From Marinobacter salicampi (GTDB lineage Bacteria > Pseudomonadota > Gammaproteobacteria > Pseudomonadales > Oleiphilaceae), in NCBI RefSeq assembly GCF_011074795.1, contig NZ_JAAMPF010000026.1:240788-304787 (forward strand): a DNA stretch of 64,000 bases, given 5' to 3'. The translations under genes and the position numbers were made by a program. The notes under the pieces were generated by a model. That model was not told the origin of the DNA, searched no databases, and was given only the letters and a program-made list of their open reading frames with translations. How positions within the stretch are numbered: position 1 is the first letter of the stretch; each line of letters starts with the position of its first letter. Of this stretch, positions 17,369-26,910 are shown piece by piece.

Positions 17369-19033
17369 TCAGAGTTCGACCACCCGGTCGACCTCTGGCA
17401 GAGCATCCGGGGCGTGGGCGAATGCGAGCAGAGTCTTGCCCCTGAGCCGGAGGCTCAGGTTAGCGATTACCGTCTGTCGGGTACTGGCGTCCAGGCCGGT
17501 AAACGGTTCGTCCAGTACGATCACATCGGCGGGCTTGAGCAAAGCCCGGGCCAGAGCCACTCGTCGTGCCTCCCCCCCAGATAACTGGCGCCCATAGGCG
17601 CCCAGCCAGGTATCCAGCTCCTGGGGCAGGCGCTTGACCAGGTCCCCCAGACACACGGTATCCAGCACGTTCCACAGATCATGCTCAGTCGCATCCGGAT
17701 CAGCGAGTAGCAGGTTGTTGCGTAAGGTATCATCGAACAGCTGAGTACTCTGGGTCAGATAGCTGACGTTAGCCAGCCATTGTTCGTTGCCATCCTGCAA
17801 GCCATAGCCGTTTCGGAACAGCTTGCCGTGAGTTGGTTCTGCTAGCCCTGCTGCCATGTCAGCCAGGGAGGACTTGCCACAACCGGACCGCCCCGTCAGG
17901 CCAACTCTCTCCCCGGGCTTGACCTCAAGATCGAGCCCCACCAGGACCGGCGGCAGGCCGGGGTGTTGGAAGCCGGCATTACGAAAGCTAAGAACAGCAT
18001 CCGGCAATGGAGCCGAGCCGTTCTTCGGCGGACGGGCACAAGTTGTGGGCTCACCTCTGGGGGCAATGTCCCGATTCAATCTGTGCGCTGCTGCCAGTGT
18101 TCCTCCCAGCCGCCCAAAGGCTTCCGGAAGGGTGGCATAAACCTCATTGAGCCCGAGGATCGCGAGGGGCAGCAGGGCCAGAACCGGACCGCTGATTTCA
18201 TCGGCCTGGAAGCGACCAATACTGGTAAACAATGCGGCGACAGCGGCCGAATACATGAGAAAGCTCGACCCGGCGCCAAACCATCCGATCCTCTGGTCCA
18301 CCCGAGCCTGATCTTCAGAGCTTGTGTGGGCATCTCGCAGCAGGCGCCGGCTGTGCTCATCACGGGCGCTAGCGGCCGTAAGCTCAGCCTGACCCTCCAG
18401 GTGCTCCAGGGTCATACCGCGAAGGGACTCCAACTGGTCGACTCGCTGTCGGGTTAACCTAACGGTAGCCTGGAATACACCCCAGGTCGCCAGGATAAGG
18501 GCCCCGGCCAGCATCACTCCGGTCACTGTTGCTGCCTGCAGCCCGTAAAGCCAGCCCGAAACCACGACCAGTGCTGAGGTTATTGCGATGGCAAGGCCGG
18601 TGGGCGCGATCAGCCTTAGATAGAGTGTGTCCAGGCTGTCCAGATCGTTGGTAAGCCGAGACAGCCAGCTCGCTCCCGGCTGACGGGCGCGAGCCATGAC
18701 GGACTCCCTTGCCAGGCTGCGAAAAAGCGAGACCCTGAGATCCGCGAGCAGGCGCAGAACCGTCTCATGATTGTAGACCCGTTCGGCATAGCGCCCGACC
18801 GTGCGCACGAGTGCGAACGTGCGGATACCTCCGCCGGGCAGGTAGATATCAAACGCCACCCGGGAGCCCGCAGCAAACGCCAGGCCGGTAACCGCTGACG
18901 CTGTGATGAACCAGCCAGAGAGTGCCAGTAATCCGAGCCCGGCAATAATGGTGAGCGCGATCAGAAGCGCCCCGACCCACAAGCGGCCGCGGCGCTGGCC
19001 AATCAGCCTTAGCCAGGGCAGAAGATCAGCCAT
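17369..19033 (-). CDS. cydC: Thiol reductant ABC exporter subunit CydC
   Basis: A 554-residue half-transporter: an N-terminal six-helix exporter domain with GLLALSGWFITASAVTG and GGGIRTFALVRTVGRYAERV, typical of CydC, then an ABC domain with Walker A GLTGRSGCGKSS, signature LSGGEARRVALARALL and Walker B VIVLDEP. With CydD it exports glutathione and cysteine to the periplasm, which is needed for cytochrome bd assembly. The start overlaps the cydD 3' end by 8 bases. It is the last gene of cydABDC. Confidence 0.92.
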   Translation of the reverse strand: MADLLPWLRLIGQRRGRLWVGALLIALTIIAGLGLLALSGWFITASAVTGLAFAAGSRVAFDIYLPGGGIRTFALVRTVGRYAERVYNHETVLRLLADLRVSLFRSLARESVMARARQPGASWLSRLTNDLDSLDTLYLRLIAPTGLAIAITSALVVVSGWLYGLQAATVTGVMLAGALILATWGVFQATVRLTRQRVDQLESLRGMTLEHLEGQAELTAASARDEHSRRLLRDAHTSSEDQARVDQRIGWFGAGSSFLMYSAAVAALFTSIGRFQADEISGPVLALLPLAILGLNEVYATLPEAFGRLGGTLAAAHRLNRDIAPRGEPTTCARPPKNGSAPLPDAVLSFRNAGFQHPGLPPVLVGLDLEVKPGERVGLTGRSGCGKSSLADMAAGLAEPTHGKLFRNGYGLQDGNEQWLANVSYLTQSTQLFDDTLRNNLLLADPDATEHDLWNVLDTVCLGDLVKRLPQELDTWLGAYGRQLSGGEARRVALARALLKPADVIVLDEPFTGLDASTRQTVIANLSLRLRGKTLLAFAHAPDALPEVDRVVEL

Positions 19034-20732
19034 GGGACACCTCCCCGGCCTGAACTGTCAGTACCCGATGAGCAAGCCCGAGCAGCGACGGGTGGTGAGT
19101 GGCGAACACGAGGGTTCGACCCTCCCCGGTCAGCTTCTGCAGTGCCGCCAGAACAATCTGTTCGGTTTCCCGATCCAGCCCTGCTGTGGGCTCGTCCAGC
19201 AGGATCAGACGGGCTTCCGATAACAGCACCCGGGCCAGGCTCAGGCGACGGGCCTGGCCCCCTGACAGCCCTAAACCGGCTTCCGTCACGGGACTGTGCA
19301 GGCCTTCGGGCCGGGACCTCAGCAGTTCACCCAGCCCAGCCGCCTCCAGTGCCCTGATCATCGCGCGCTCAGATGCCGTCGGGGTTGTTAGTCTCAGATG
19401 CTCGGCCCAGGTGCCGTGGACCGTATAGGGCGATTGCGCCAACCAGGCGAAAGGTTCGGTCCCCGGTGGCTCGCAGAATACCGTGACAGAACCCTCGGTT
19501 GGCTTTATGAAGCCCGCCAGAACATGGAGCAGGGTGCTTTTACCGCCGCCTGAAGGCCCCGTCAGTGCCAGGCTTTCACCTTGGCCGACCACCAAAGAAC
19601 AGTTGCTCAGGCCGGTACGGCCATCGGGAAAGCGTACACTGACCCGTTCCAACATGATGTTACGGGTACAGGCTGGAGGCTGGGTAATGGGTGTGAACGT
19701 AGCATCCTCTGGCTGGCCTCCGGCGCTCTGTAGGTGATCAAGACGGAGGACAATCAGTTGTGCTGCGCCAACGGCTGCTGCCCGGTCGTGATAGTGCTGG
19801 GCCAGCTGGCGTAACGGCTGGAAAAACTCCGGTGCGAGCAGCAATACAAATAAGCCCGAAAACAGGGTCAGTTGTGGCGCTGGCCCGAACTCGATGTAGC
19901 CCAGTAGACCGAAGCCCACATACATGGCGACAACGGCAATGCTCACCGAGGCAAAGAACTCCAGGACCGCGGAGGACAGAAAGGCCACCCGCAGGGTTTT
20001 CATGGTGAGGCGGCGATAATCATCGGAGCGGGTCTGGAGAAGCTCTGCCGCCGGTTCGGTCTGACCGAAAAGCTGGAGTGTTGTCAGTCCCCGCACTTTA
20101 TCCAGGAACTGCCCTGACAGGCGCCCGATGGCTTCAAAGTGCCGCTGGTTTAGAGACTCGGCACCCATGCCCACCAGAGCCATGAAGATCGGAATGAGAG
20201 GGGCGGCAAGAAGCAGGAACAATGCTGCCAGCCAGTCAAACCAGACCACAACCGTCAGCATCAGTAACGGGACAAACACGGCAAGGGACATCTGGGGGAG
20301 GTACCTGGCGAAGTAGCCGTGGAGGGCTTCCACATGGTCTATCCATTCCCGGGCCAGGGTGCCGGCAGACTCATCCAGAAGCCGGACCGGCCCCGCGGTT
20401 TTCCAGGCATTGGTAAGCTGGCTGCGCGCTTCGTTGCGGGCCGCCAGGCTGGCCCTGGCCATATAATGGGCCTGTATCCCCTGGGCTATGGCTTTTAATC
20501 CCAGTGCCAGAAGCAGGGCGATAAACCAGGGCAGCAGATCGATGGCAGTCCATTCAGAAATCACAGCCCTGTCAATAATGTAGGCCAGTGCCGCCATCTG
20601 CAGAACCGTGAACAGGCCGGCCGCAGTGCCAGCTACAATGGCTCCGCGCCGGTATGACGCAACCTGATGCGCCAGGGATTTGAGCCAGGCTCTGGCTGAT
20701 TCCGGCGCCCGGCCAGGGGGCCTGGTACTCAA
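19026..20732 (-). CDS. cydD: Thiol reductant ABC exporter subunit CydD
   Basis: A 568-residue half-transporter with six transmembrane helices (about residues 30-300) and a C-terminal ABC domain: Walker A LTGPSGGGKSTLLHV, signature LSGGQARRLSLARVLL and Walker B LILLDEPTAG. It is the CydC partner in periplasmic thiol export. The start appears to be TTG at 20732, overlapping the cydB stop by 4 bases (TTGA), with no strong ribosome site, so translation is probably coupled to cydB. Its position directly after cydB matches the cydABDC order. Confidence 0.9.
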   Translation of the reverse strand: MSTRPPGRAPESARAWLKSLAHQVASYRRGAIVAGTAAGLFTVLQMAALAYIIDRAVISEWTAIDLLPWFIALLLALGLKAIAQGIQAHYMARASLAARNEARSQLTNAWKTAGPVRLLDESAGTLAREWIDHVEALHGYFARYLPQMSLAVFVPLLMLTVVVWFDWLAALFLLLAAPLIPIFMALVGMGAESLNQRHFEAIGRLSGQFLDKVRGLTTLQLFGQTEPAAELLQTRSDDYRRLTMKTLRVAFLSSAVLEFFASVSIAVVAMYVGFGLLGYIEFGPAPQLTLFSGLFVLLLAPEFFQPLRQLAQHYHDRAAAVGAAQLIVLRLDHLQSAGGQPEDATFTPITQPPACTRNIMLERVSVRFPDGRTGLSNCSLVVGQGESLALTGPSGGGKSTLLHVLAGFIKPTEGSVTVFCEPPGTEPFAWLAQSPYTVHGTWAEHLRLTTPTASERAMIRALEAAGLGELLRSRPEGLHSPVTEAGLGLSGGQARRLSLARVLLSEARLILLDEPTAGLDRETEQIVLAALQKLTGEGRTLVFATHHPSLLGLAHRVLTVQAGEVSHG

Positions 20733-21730
20733 TGGTAACCAGAGTCGGCGGTGACCTTGCCCCTGAATACCCAGTAGGTCCAGGCGGTATAGGCCAGCAC
20801 TACGGGCACCACGAATAAGACGCCGACCAACAGGAACAGCTGGGAGTCATAGGATGAAGCGGCATCCCAGACGGTATACTCCGGTGGCACTACATAGGGC
20901 CACCTGCTGACCAGCAGGCCCAGGTAGGTCAGCACGAACAGTCCCATAGTGGCGAGAAAAGGCCTGGCTTCGTACCGTTTGCGCACGGAACGGTAGATCT
21001 GGAAAGCGCAGAGTGCTGTCAGCACGGGCAAAATCCAGATAATACTGAGTGAATTAAACCAGCGCTCCCGAACCATTTGGTCAACGAACGGAGTCCAGAT
21101 TCCGATAATGGCAAACACGACCAGAACCGCTACAAGCAGTGGTGTCGCAATGCGATAGGCCCATGCCTGCAACTCGCCTTCTGTCTTGAGAATAAGCCAG
21201 GTTGAGCCAAGCAGGGCGTAGCCCGCCAGAAGCCCGAAACCGGTCAGGATACTGAACGGAGTCAGCCAATCAAAAGGCCCGCCTACGAATACGCGATCGG
21301 CCGTATCGAAGCCCTCGATATAAGCACCGACCACCGCTCCCTGGGCGAAGGAGGCAACCGTAGAGCCACCGGCAAAGGCCCAGTTCCAGAGGTAGCGGGA
21401 AGTGTTGGCCTTGAACCGGAATTCAAACGCCACGCCACGAAAGATCAGGCCCGCCAGGAGCAGGAAAACACCAATATACAGCGCTGGCATGAGAATCGAG
21501 TACACCAGCGGAAAGGCCGCAAACAGTCCGGCACCGCCGAGTACCAGCCAGGTTTCGTTGCCGTCCCAGACCGGTGCCACGGTATTCATCATGATATCGC
21601 GGCTTTCTTCATTGGGCGCGAAGGGGAAGAGGATGCCAACCCCCAGATCAAACCCGTCCATGACCACATACATGATGACGCCGAAGCCGATGATGAACGA
21701 CCAGACAATAACCAGATCAATCGGTCCCAT
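20729..21730 (-). CDS. cydB: Cytochrome bd-type quinol oxidase subunit II (CioB-like)
   Basis: A 333-residue membrane protein with about eight or nine helices. The family signatures VVMDGFDLGVGILFPF and PVWDGNETWLVLGGAGLFAAFP are intact. The short length and sequence style match CioB, the cyanide-insensitive oxidase subunit, rather than the 379-residue E. coli CydB. It forms the oxidase heterodimer with subunit I, encoded two bases upstream. Confidence 0.93.
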   Translation of the reverse strand: MGPIDLVIVWSFIIGFGVIMYVVMDGFDLGVGILFPFAPNEESRDIMMNTVAPVWDGNETWLVLGGAGLFAAFPLVYSILMPALYIGVFLLLAGLIFRGVAFEFRFKANTSRYLWNWAFAGGSTVASFAQGAVVGAYIEGFDTADRVFVGGPFDWLTPFSILTGFGLLAGYALLGSTWLILKTEGELQAWAYRIATPLLVAVLVVFAIIGIWTPFVDQMVRERWFNSLSIIWILPVLTALCAFQIYRSVRKRYEARPFLATMGLFVLTYLGLLVSRWPYVVPPEYTVWDAASSYDSQLFLLVGVLFVVPVVLAYTAWTYWVFRGKVTADSGYH

Positions 21731-21732
21731 GA

Positions 21733-23184
21733 TCAGTGTCCTCCCGGGTTGGCCCGGCTTCCGGGCGTTCTGTGCATGCCGCCTTCGGCGTCATCTTCGA
21801 TTTCAAAGGGCACATGGGTGGCCGACATGGGCCGCATCGGTCTGCCACTGTCGTATTCCTGGGCATGGTCGCTGGCTTCAGGCCCGGCATACAGCACGCG
21901 CATGAGGTAATAAAGCCCGGCGGTAAACACCAGGGCGTAGACAACGATGTAGCCGATCAGGGTGAACAGTGCCATACCTCCGGTCAGGGACGGGCTGACG
22001 CCTTCTGAATGGGTCATGATGCCCTGAACCAGCCAGGGCGCACGGCCAATTTCAGTGACGAACCATCCTGCCAGTACCGCGATAAAGGGCGTTATACTCA
22101 TAAAGCGCATACTTTGCAGGAACCAGGGGGTCTGCCAGTAGCGTCCTCCACGTCGCAGGAACAGGCCGGTTAAGGCAAAGGCAATCATCAGCAGCCCCAG
22201 CCCGACCATAACCCGAAAGGCCCAGAACACGATGGCCACCGGGGGCCGTTCCGCTGCCGGCACATCGTTCAGACCGATCAGTTCTCCATCCCAGTCGTGG
22301 GTAAGAATCAGGCTTGCCAGCCCGGGAATGCCCACCTCGTAGTGATTGGTCTGATTTTCCTGATCAGGGATGGCAAACAGCAGCAGGGGTACGTTGGTGG
22401 CTGTCTCCCAGTGTCCCTCCATGGCGGCAACTTTCTGGGGCTGGTGCTCCAGAGTGTTCAAGCCGTGAAAATCACCAACCACTGCCTGGGCCGGGGCAAT
22501 GATCAACAGGAGCCAAAGGCACATGGAGAGCGCCTTCCGGTTTGCCTCCACCTGACGACCATTGAGTAGATACCAGGCACTCACACCTGCAACCACAAAG
22601 CCGCCAGTAAGAAAGGAGGCCAGCACCATATGGGTCAGGCGGTAGGGGAAGGAAGGGTTGAAAATGGCGTCATACCAGGAGGTCACGTAAAAGGTACCGT
22701 CCCTGAGTTCAACCCCGGCTGGGGTATGCATCCAGCTGTTGGCCGACAGAATCCAGAAGGTGGAAATGAGCGTGCCAAGGGCGACCATAATGGCCGCGAA
22801 CAGGTGCACCCAGGGAGGCACCTTGTCGCGACCGAACAGCAAAACACCCAGAAACGCCGCTTCCAGGAAAAAGGCGGTGATGACCTCGTAGCTGAGAACA
22901 GGGCCGATAAAGTTGGCCGTTGCCTGGGAGAAATTGCTCCAGTTGGTACCAAACTGGAACGACATGACGATGCCAGACACCACCCCCATACCGAAGACCA
23001 CGGCAAATACCTTGGTCCAGAAACTGGAAAGTGTCAGCCACAGCGGGTTCCGGGTTTTGAAGGCAAGACCTTCCAGAAGGGCAATATAGGAGGCGAGACC
23101 AATGGTAAACACCGGGAAAATGGCATGAAAGGAAATGACAAACGCAAACTGAATGCGCGATAACAAGACAGGATCGAGATCCAC
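21733..23184 (-). CDS. cydA: Cytochrome bd-type quinol oxidase subunit I (CioA-like)
   Basis: A 483-residue integral membrane protein that oxidises quinol and reduces O2 to water. Visible ligand positions are His20 in FVISFHAIFP (heme b595), a histidine in RLTHMVLASF and a methionine in FRVMVGLGLL (heme b558). GMGVVSGIVMSFQFGTNWS is a CIO-type hallmark, and the quinol loop is short. The usual GRQPW motif reads GRAPW here. It is the first gene of cydABDC and is divergent from a methyltransferase. Such oxidases serve microaerobic and inhibitor-resistant respiration. No CydX-like small gene was found after cydB, which overlaps cydD. Confidence 0.93.
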   Translation of the reverse strand: MDLDPVLLSRIQFAFVISFHAIFPVFTIGLASYIALLEGLAFKTRNPLWLTLSSFWTKVFAVVFGMGVVSGIVMSFQFGTNWSNFSQATANFIGPVLSYEVITAFFLEAAFLGVLLFGRDKVPPWVHLFAAIMVALGTLISTFWILSANSWMHTPAGVELRDGTFYVTSWYDAIFNPSFPYRLTHMVLASFLTGGFVVAGVSAWYLLNGRQVEANRKALSMCLWLLLIIAPAQAVVGDFHGLNTLEHQPQKVAAMEGHWETATNVPLLLFAIPDQENQTNHYEVGIPGLASLILTHDWDGELIGLNDVPAAERPPVAIVFWAFRVMVGLGLLMIAFALTGLFLRRGGRYWQTPWFLQSMRFMSITPFIAVLAGWFVTEIGRAPWLVQGIMTHSEGVSPSLTGGMALFTLIGYIVVYALVFTAGLYYLMRVLYAGPEASDHAQEYDSGRPMRPMSATHVPFEIEDDAEGGMHRTPGSRANPGGH

Positions 23185-23312
23185 GGAAGCCTCCGGCTTA
23201 ACCAGAAAAGGACGAAACTACTGCTCGTGTAACCACTCTGAGTACTTCGTTTCTTGGACTTGTTATAAACCGGTGGTTGGTCTTCTATTGAGTTTTCGGC
23301 AATGAATGACCA

Positions 23313-23331
23313 CCAAGCTGTGATAGCTTGG
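23313..23331. promoter_or_regulatory. Inverted repeat in the cydA/methyltransferase divergent spacer
   Basis: CCAAGCT and AGCTTGG separated by 5 bases. It is a possible operator or a short RNA hairpin upstream of the methyltransferase. No FNR- or ArcA-like match was seen in this 184-base spacer. Confidence 0.3.
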
Positions 23332-23368
23332 ATACAATTTTACAACACTTTCGATTATGGAGTGAACC

Positions 23369-23992
23369 ATGGGCTTTTACGATGAGCGCATACTGCCGCA
23401 TCTTATCGATAAAACCTGTTCCGTAGGGCAGGTCATGAAGCTACGATCCCAGGTTGTGCCAGAGTGCGAGGGCGTGGTGCTTGAGGTAGGCATTGGCTCG
23501 GGCATCAATCTGCCCCTGTACGATGCCGGCAAAGTCTCCCTTGTATACGGCCTGGAACCGTCCGAGGGCATGCGGCACAAAGCCCGGGCTAACTTGCGTG
23601 AGGCACGGGTACGCGTCGAATGGCTGGACCTTCCGGGGGAGAAGATCCCCCTGGACAATGACTCCGTCGATACCGTTCTGCTGACGTTTACCCTGTGCAC
23701 CATACCCGACACCCAGACAGCGCTTGCCCAAATGCTGCGGGTGCTGAAACCGGGAGGCAAGTTACTGTTCCTGGAACACGGCCAGTCCCCAGACTATAAA
23801 GTCAGGAAGTGGCAGGACCGTATCACGCCCGGCTGGAAAAGGTTTGCCGGCGGATGCCACCTCAACCGACCGATCTCGGAGCTTATTGAGCAGGCAGGCT
23901 TTGAGGTAGATGCGCTGGAGACGCTCTACATGCCCAAAACCCCGAAAATCGCCGGCTACATCTACAAGGGCCGGGCCCACAAGCCAACCTGA
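23369..23992 (+). CDS. Class I SAM-dependent methyltransferase
   Basis: A 207-residue protein with motif I VVLEVGIGSGINLPLY (residues about 31-46), an acidic motif II region (VYGLEPSEGM), motif IV SVDTVLLTFTLCTIPD and the post-motif ALAQMLRVLKPGGKLLFLEHG. The ending ETLYMPKTPKIAGYIYKGRA resembles METTL7-like and phospholipid methyltransferases, so a lipid or small-molecule substrate is possible but unproven. It is monocistronic, between cydA (divergent) and tRNA-Leu. Confidence 0.85.
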   Translation: MGFYDERILPHLIDKTCSVGQVMKLRSQVVPECEGVVLEVGIGSGINLPLYDAGKVSLVYGLEPSEGMRHKARANLREARVRVEWLDLPGEKIPLDNDSVDTVLLTFTLCTIPDTQTALAQMLRVLKPGGKLLFLEHGQSPDYKVRKWQDRITPGWKRFAGGCHLNRPISELIEQAGFEVDALETLYMPKTPKIAGYIYKGRAHKPT

Positions 23993-24078
23993 CCCATCGG
24001 CAGGGCTGCAATTGCCGCGATCGAATTGCGTTCAGCAGCAGGGCCTTATACAATCCTGCCCGCAATTCCCTCCTGAAT

Positions 24079-24165
24079 GCCCGGATGGTGAAATTGGTAG
24101 ACACAAGGGACTTAAAATCCCTCGGCCGTTAGGCTGTGCCGGTTCAAGTCCGGCTCCGGGCACCA
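24079..24165 (+). tRNA. tRNA-Leu (anticodon TAA)
   Basis: An 87-base class II tRNA with encoded CCA. The acceptor stem is GCCCGGA/TCCGGGC, the D-arm TGGTGAAATTGGTAGACA, the anticodon loop CTTAAAA with TAA at 24113-24115, a long variable arm CTCGGCCGTTAGGCTGTG and the T-loop GGTTCAAGTCC. It reads UUA/UUG. It marks the left edge of an AT-rich island; a diverged copy of its 3' half lies at 28138-28188. Confidence 0.97.
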
Positions 24166-24370
24166 ATAAAATCAATGCCGTGTGGTTTTTTCTCCCCCCG
24201 ACTTCGAATTTTCCTTTTAAATGTAGACGTAATGTAGACACTTTGTGTTGCTTAAAGGGCGACCCCGAGTGCTTTTAAACAGTTTCCGAAGATGCACCTT
24301 ACAATAAAAAATAATGCATTCCATTTGCCCTGCTATAGTGCGTCAAAACATCGAGCTTCAGGCTTCATTT

Positions 24371-26863
24371 ATGACTAGCACTAGAAAAATAATCCGAGCA
24401 TTCCTTGCTTCACCTGGCGACTTACAAGATGAGCGTTATGCTATTCGCGGCGTCGTCAATGAATTTAATGAGTCATGGGCGAATGAGCTTGGCTTACAAA
24501 TCGAGCTTATGGGGTGGGAGGAAACCGTTGCCGGATTTGGTCGTCCACAGCAGCTGATAAACCAAGAACTTGATAGATGCGATCTATTTTTGGGCATGAT
24601 TTGGAAAAGATGGGGAACCCCACCAGACCTGAGCGGGGAATTCTCGTCTGGGTTCGAAGAGGAATATCTCCGATCCCTGAAAAGACGCGAAATTAAAGGA
24701 AACCCTGAGATTTCGCTTTTTTTTAAGCAGGTCCCCGACGAGTTTATGGTGGACCCTGGTAACGATTTGAAGAAAGTTCTGAAATTTCGGGACACAATCA
24801 TCGCTGAAAAACAGATTCTATTTCAGAATTTTTCGACAGTGATGGAGCTAGAATCCCTCGTTAGAAAATGCATCACAGCCTATGTGATTCGGTTCAGAGA
24901 CGACAATGAGTTGTCCGAGCGAGACGAACCCCAAGTTAAACGTACTCAACCCGTCATTCAAAACACGGGGGTCGAAGTTAGGGGTCCAGAGCAATCTCCC
25001 CTTTCTGCTCAGGGCTTCGCGTTTCTTGAGAGCATGGTCGAGAAGATAAGGCAGTCAAACGCTTTAGACATTGTTAGCGCGAGTGACGTTGCAAGGTTCA
25101 GATTGCAGTCGAACTTGATCTCAAAACCAGGCAACGAGGAAATGAATTTAGGTGTCCATGACATTAATATACTTTTCTCGGCGTATCTAGAAGACATGGG
25201 GCTGGGTCGGAGTGAGATAAAATATCTAGTTCGGCTGGGCTTTCAACACCTCGATAATGAGAACGTACCGTTGTGGAGCTGGTATTCGGCTTTAGCGGAC
25301 TCAAGTTTAAATCGTGCTGTTATATCCTCAATCACTGGAGTCGGTGATAGCGAGAAGGTGGGAGCGCTATGGGTTTTGAAGGCTCTCGATTTCATGATAA
25401 GGGACAACGAGATTAGGGAAAATGTTGTCTTGAATTGGTTCTCGGATAAATCTTCGGCACAAGTTCGAACGGCGGCTCTCGAATACCTATCAAAGTGCGG
25501 TTCGGTTGCCGACCTGGACGTTGTTAGGAGAGAGTATGAAAGAAGCGATTACGGGACATCTCGGAGCGCACTAGAGTGCATGATTGAGATTATGATCCGA
25601 TCCGGTCAGTTGGATGCCGCTCGAGAGATAGTCATGGAGTCACAGTTCGCGACGCTGAATGCCCACCTTCTGAGGGCGGTATTAGCGGGGATAGAGAGTC
25701 TCGAATCGGCAGAGCTGTTTCTTGGTATTGAACATCGCAATTCGCAGGTCCGGTTAAGTGCAATGCAGGCTCTAATCGTTACTGATGCAATGGACGTTGC
25801 TACGGCCGAGCTGCTGACTACGGATAGTGATCCTCGAATACGATACGAGGCTGTCCTTGAACTCTCTAAACTAGGAAAGCCATTAGACGACAATAAAGTT
25901 AAACAGATCCTAGTAACTCCTACCTCCAGAAGTGGTTTCCTTGGTTTAGAGATAGGCGGTGGAAAGAAAACAGAAAAAGAAGGGGAGGTATTTTTTAAGA
26001 AATACCAGTTGGGTTTGTTGTGGCAGGCCTCTGAAGAGGAGCTGAAGTTAAAAGCCGAGTCGAGCCTGGTTCATGACGATGCTGCTTACTTTGTACTTGC
26101 GGAGAAATTTTTCAGCAAACATGCTGATGGAATGAGACAAAACGTAGATGACCGCTTCCGCGCCTATTTTGAAGGGAAGATTCGTAGGATGGAGGAAGCA
26201 TATGGCCTGGTACCCTCGATTAAAGATCTAATCAAGAAAATGAGGGGCATGGAAAGTTTTTTGTGCAAAACGCTCACGAGACAAGGGTTGGACATACTTT
26301 GTTCAGCAAAGAAACCCGAGGATTTGCGTAGAATTCGCACCAATCTCCGCACTGGATACGCAGAATCTTCGAAGCTTGACGCAGAGTATCTGCAAAAGCA
26401 TGGAGAGTGGATCGACATACCCCTACTTACAAATGGGAAAGGGGCAGGTTTTGGTGCGATATTACTTGGTGAGAAACTTGACGCAATACATGGGGAGTTT
26501 GAGTTTGAAGTAGCTAAAGCTATAACCTCTATCGGCAAGAAACATTCGGTTTCAGACCTTCTGTGTCTTGAAATGCCTGACGCCATTCTGAAGAACACAA
26601 TTGACCTATGTTCAGAAAAACGGTTTGCCAAGATCTCGGAGGAGGCATTGCTTTCACTTCTCAATAACGAGTCCGAAAAGGTTCGTAAATCCGCTGCGCT
26701 TCTTACCGTGAGAGCACTCCCCGCCAAACGAATTAGGTCTGTTCTTGCGGAATACGTCAGTAGTGATAAGTACCGATATTACAACGTAATCCACTGGTTA
26801 GATTTAGGTGTATCCATGAGTCGCGATGAAGCAAAAAAGGTTGCACGAGCTGCAACTAGCTAA
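24371..26863 (+). CDS. DUF4062-domain protein with HEAT-like repeats
   Basis: An 830-residue soluble protein. Residues 6-150 match the DUF4062 pattern: IIRAFLASPGDLQDERYAI, LIELMGWEE-like strands, DRCDLFLGMIWKRWGTP and SSGFEEEYLRSLKRR. DUF4062 is a TIR/nucleosidase-like Rossmann module often found at the N-terminus of STAND NTPases. Here no P-loop follows. From about residue 300 the protein consists of helical pairs resembling HEAT repeats (VRTAALEYLSKCGSVADLD, VRLSAMQALIVTDAMDVAT, IRYEAVLELSKLGKPL, VRKSAALLTVRALPAKRI). ATG 24371 is preferred because homology begins there; ATG 24314 is in frame. The base composition is unlike the core neighbours. A defence effector or sensor role is a hypothesis. 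Confidence 0.75.
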   Translation: MTSTRKIIRAFLASPGDLQDERYAIRGVVNEFNESWANELGLQIELMGWEETVAGFGRPQQLINQELDRCDLFLGMIWKRWGTPPDLSGEFSSGFEEEYLRSLKRREIKGNPEISLFFKQVPDEFMVDPGNDLKKVLKFRDTIIAEKQILFQNFSTVMELESLVRKCITAYVIRFRDDNELSERDEPQVKRTQPVIQNTGVEVRGPEQSPLSAQGFAFLESMVEKIRQSNALDIVSASDVARFRLQSNLISKPGNEEMNLGVHDINILFSAYLEDMGLGRSEIKYLVRLGFQHLDNENVPLWSWYSALADSSLNRAVISSITGVGDSEKVGALWVLKALDFMIRDNEIRENVVLNWFSDKSSAQVRTAALEYLSKCGSVADLDVVRREYERSDYGTSRSALECMIEIMIRSGQLDAAREIVMESQFATLNAHLLRAVLAGIESLESAELFLGIEHRNSQVRLSAMQALIVTDAMDVATAELLTTDSDPRIRYEAVLELSKLGKPLDDNKVKQILVTPTSRSGFLGLEIGGGKKTEKEGEVFFKKYQLGLLWQASEEELKLKAESSLVHDDAAYFVLAEKFFSKHADGMRQNVDDRFRAYFEGKIRRMEEAYGLVPSIKDLIKKMRGMESFLCKTLTRQGLDILCSAKKPEDLRRIRTNLRTGYAESSKLDAEYLQKHGEWIDIPLLTNGKGAGFGAILLGEKLDAIHGEFEFEVAKAITSIGKKHSVSDLLCLEMPDAILKNTIDLCSEKRFAKISEEALLSLLNNESEKVRKSAALLTVRALPAKRIRSVLAEYVSSDKYRYYNVIHWLDLGVSMSRDEAKKVARAATS

Positions 26864-26910
26864 ATGTGCTTTGACATGATTATTGAAACGGACTCACCGA
26901 GGTAATAATT

